Assembly: GCA_026990595.1 (NCBI GenBank) | Contig: JALXCZ010000049.1 | Span: forward strand, 39,655-103,654 | DNA length: 64,000 nt | Source: Sulfurovum sp. | GTDB lineage: Bacteria; Campylobacterota; Campylobacteria; Campylobacterales; Sulfurovaceae | Reading direction: 5' to 3' | Part shown: one piece after another, positions 62,701-64,000 of the stretch | How the letters are laid out: every line of letters begins with the position of its first letter | Numbering within the stretch: the first letter of the stretch is position 1 | Program-made: the position numbers and the translations under genes | The notes under the pieces: model-generated | Databases searched by the model: none | What the model was told of the DNA's origin: nothing | What the model saw: the letters and a program-made list of their open reading frames with translations, nothing else

Positions 62701-64000
62701 TGCCGTTTAATGTCACATGGAAAGCAGTAGTTTCTCTGCCTAGGCTATCGTAGTATGTATTGCTACTTGGCATTCCTGATGCTGTTTGTATAATGTAATA
62801 AACATATCTGCTATTGAGCACACCTCCCTGATACCATAGGTGACTCCATGTACTTACCGTTCCGTCTGCTCTTACCTCTTTGGTTTTTCGTCCCAACCCA
62901 TCGTATGTCCATGTGGTTGTCAGACCATTGGGTCCGGTAAGTGTTTTTACAACTCCAAATCTTGGGTCATAGGTACGTGTTTCACTAAGCCCGGCTGCGT
63001 TTATGACTTTGGTTTGGAACTTCCCATCCGCACTGTATCCGAAGGTTGTCGTAGCTGTAGTCACTCCTGTACCTGATATGGTTTCTTTGATCTTGTTACC
63101 ATGTCCGTCATAGGCATAGGTCTTTTTAAGTGCCAACGATGTACCTGCGTTAGCTACTTCTTCAGAGAGGACACCTCTGGAATTGTATTTGAAGGTGGAT
63201 GATCTTACAACTGTACCTCCGTCTGTTTGGGTATGGGTAACTGTGGCTTTACTTAGTCTGCCTATATGCCAGTTGGTTTTATCTTCTGCCTTATATTCAT
63301 TTAAAGTTACTTTATAGAAGTTTTTACTGTTGACTTTATCTTCTATTCTGTCTACTGTTTTATTGATGTTACCTAAGCCGTCTGTGTTTAAGTAGTTGTA
63401 GTGGTAGATACTCTTAATAGCTGTAGTTGTACCTGGCTCATGTATGGTTTCAACATTAACTCGTGTATAAGGTTCATAGATTTTAGAACGTTTAGATGCA
63501 TTCCCATAATAAATATCTGTTTTTGAGAGCCAATAGTCCCAAGGTTTCCCGTATTCTAAGCCTGTATAACTATGGGCTGGCATTCCTGCATACCAAAACC
63601 CTACCCCATTTGGTTGTGTAATTTGATTATAAAAAACAACAGACTTCATCCGTGAAGTATCATCATAAGTATTTATGGCACGGAAACCCTGAGAACCTCT
63701 TATTTTGTTAATAATATACCCATAATAATAATAACGTAATTGATTATATCCTCCGGTTCCATTAGCACTATTGACACTGTAGACCAATGACTGTGGTGTG
63801 GTAACTTCGATATTATCATTAGCTATATTGTTAAAGGCATATTTATTGCGTTCACCATGGGTACTATAGTTATGATATACAGCCGAATCTGTCATATGCT
63901 TATAATCAATTTTTATATCTTGGTCTGTGTTGTTGGTGATGCGGGAGAGGAGAGGTCTTTTGGCTTGGTTTAAATATATCCTATCTTGTCCTGCTGTTCC
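59702..64000 (-). CDS. Rhs/TcdB-like polymorphic toxin with type 44-like C-terminal domain (5' end outside window)
   Basis: The frame is open to the right edge, so at least 1432 codons. The visible N-terminal part (RPLLSRITNNTDQDIKIDYK, HMTDSAVYH) resembles the TcdB middle/SpvB region of Tc toxins. Then come many YD repeats (AYDGHGNKIKETISG, TYDPRFGVVKTLTGPNG), the Rhs core (YFHTDALGSITAITDDTGK, GRFLSADTI, SYVRNNPLVFTDPSGH at about 60695-60706), a hydrophobic glycine-rich region, and GAFVHMFND. The last ~125 residues (DFKQEGALYQDYGNFTFG, LLRGAGWAQTRAGTSN, YGDDPIDQKYIEYGITYYRN) match my memory of polymorphic toxin type 44. This tip is AT-richer than the core, as expected for an exchanged cassette. 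Confidence 0.85.
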   Translation of the reverse strand, partial: GTAGQDRIYLNQAKRPLLSRITNNTDQDIKIDYKHMTDSAVYHNYSTHGERNKYAFNNIANDNIEVTTPQSLVYSVNSANGTGGYNQLRYYYYGYIINKIRGSQGFRAINTYDDTSRMKSVVFYNQITQPNGVGFWYAGMPAHSYTGLEYGKPWDYWLSKTDIYYGNASKRSKIYEPYTRVNVETIHEPGTTTAIKSIYHYNYLNTDGLGNINKTVDRIEDKVNSKNFYKVTLNEYKAEDKTNWHIGRLSKATVTHTQTDGGTVVRSSTFKYNSRGVLSEEVANAGTSLALKKTYAYDGHGNKIKETISGTGVTTATTTFGYSADGKFQTKVINAAGLSETRTYDPRFGVVKTLTGPNGLTTTWTYDGLGRKTKEVRADGTVSTWSHLWYQGGVLNSRYVYYIIQTASGMPSSNTYYDSLGRETTAFHVTLNGKRLRTSLKFYNAKGELYKEALPYIEGVDTVGYINTSYDKYGRATKVTKPGPNGTTQTYTTYHKNFTTIVTNPKGIKKATVQNAIGQTIHITDAYGTSIASGIVYKYYAVGNLKETSDAAGHVIRMNYDAAGNKTYMNDPDLGVWYYQYNAAGKLTKQWSGNAGVASSKHYSWKRYDVLGRVIIEETKDSIKTDANYDYNYKTYKYGASNAAVGSRGKLIEAYASSKINKGDWHAEKKTMTYDSLGRPKSTNTYIYGRGNYLTSTTYDAYSRPSTITYPNGYKITNHYNYGILDYVKGSDGKIHYQINDLNAFGEVAKATFANGVKTTIGHDSAGFAGTIVSYTNSPVVGNIQRLDYTYDALGNVVTRNDTSVTGKYINDTFTYDAMNRLYSQRTSSNVTGSYAKSIDYRYDKLGNMTYQTGIGYYKYYADKPHAVKSAGSRNYSYDSVGNMTNRNGDTIVYNPLNKPAILKNHKNGKEVRFYYGVGDARFMKSTAERDTFYIGKAYEEQVSGSEEKQICYISIGGKTIGTHTQVLNTDYVPTNSHYKETPYNRYFHTDALGSITAITDDTGKVVERRSYEPFGKIRAMDYGTNNNTFSNRIIQTARAFTGHEQIAELSGLIHMNARVYDSDIGRFLSADTIIQAPHDSQSYNRYSYVRNNPLVFTDPSGHSWLSKLWHHIKHAIRTIAAIVVAVVIAIYAPEFLGAYIHSAFGVTVATGALAGFASGGIMTGSLGGALKGALFGAISAGVAYGVAEVAGKLSGLGSLEGHTATLLKSGLNKLTAIKTMLHGLSRGIISKLQGGSFKAGFMSGLSSAFDIGTKAFGIGAGGFSMRTAVMAIVGGTASALGGGKFSNGAVSGAFVHMFNDEMGTAIAKARQKALRLSTDKIISSFEKMRSLPLAQRLMLLYKFTKNGSLLDFKQEGALYQDYGNFTFGAVGSALDIDDAILLRGAGWAQTRAGTSNPEYGSPYGLAPYGDDPIDQKYIEYGITYYRNQYGK

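Overview
The window looks like a chromosome segment of a free-living sulfur-oxidising type member of the Campylobacterota (Sulfurovum/Sulfurimonas-like). The evidence is an AT-rich sequence, a futalosine-pathway menaquinone gene (mqnA), a PglB-type bacterial N-oligosaccharyltransferase locus, rpoB and rpoC as separate genes (not fused as in Helicobacter/Wolinella), and paired YedE-type sulfur transporters. The genus is an inference from gene content and protein resemblance; no database was searched.

Region by region. 1-5.6 kb: the tail of a heavy-metal RND pump, then gyrB, a degenerate GGDEF/EAL protein, queF, a tiny CI-type regulator and a DUF2853 gene. 5.8-23.3 kb (minus strand): the ribosomal and transcription block, read from the right as tRNA-Thr(TGT)-Tyr-Gly-Thr(GGT)-tuf-rpmG-tRNA-Trp-secE-nusG-rplK-rplA-rplJ-rplL-rpoB-rpoC, then rpsL-rpsG-fusA behind their own promoter. 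Structured hairpins lie at several junctions. 23.4-27.9 kb: yaaA, a 32-residue membrane peptide, and an operon of an ABM monooxygenase, a class II aldolase and a clear LsrK autoinducer-2 kinase, followed by a SUI1 factor. 27.9-33.8 kb: YedE-type transporters, a SagB/ThcOx protein, a DUF309 protein, a YyaL-like thioredoxin protein, a DksA/TraR zinc protein and an S24 CI/LexA-like repressor. 34-38.7 kb: moeA-moaE-moaD, mqnA, gltX and a lysine-rich ComEA-like protein.

38.8-56.1 kb (minus strand): a 16-gene, almost completely overlapping operon for protein N-glycosylation. It holds wbpB-wbpD-wbpE and a wbpI-like epimerase (towards a UDP-2,3-diacetamido-uronic acid), a Wzx-type flippase, four glycosyltransferases, two methyltransferases and a GNAT/FemAB-like transferase. 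It ends with pglB, pglC, pglE and pglF, which start and transfer a bacillosamine-type glycan. No pglD and no PglK ABC flippase are present.

56.2-64 kb: a SurA-like chaperone, dcd and a BON-LysM protein, then an accessory zone. That zone has a solitary MNT nucleotidyltransferase, two decayed REP-associated tyrosine transposase (RAYT) ends among several REP-like palindromes, and a large Rhs/TcdB-like polymorphic toxin. The toxin carries a C-terminal domain resembling polymorphic toxin type 44 and overlaps a downstream lipoprotein that is the natural immunity candidate. The Rhs gene runs off the right edge of the window.

The most interesting items are the variant N-glycan locus, the Rhs toxin/lipoprotein pair, an lsrK operon without an Lsr importer, a near-identical palindromic operator shared by two CI-type regulator loci 29 kb apart, and several unrelated palindromic repeat families.
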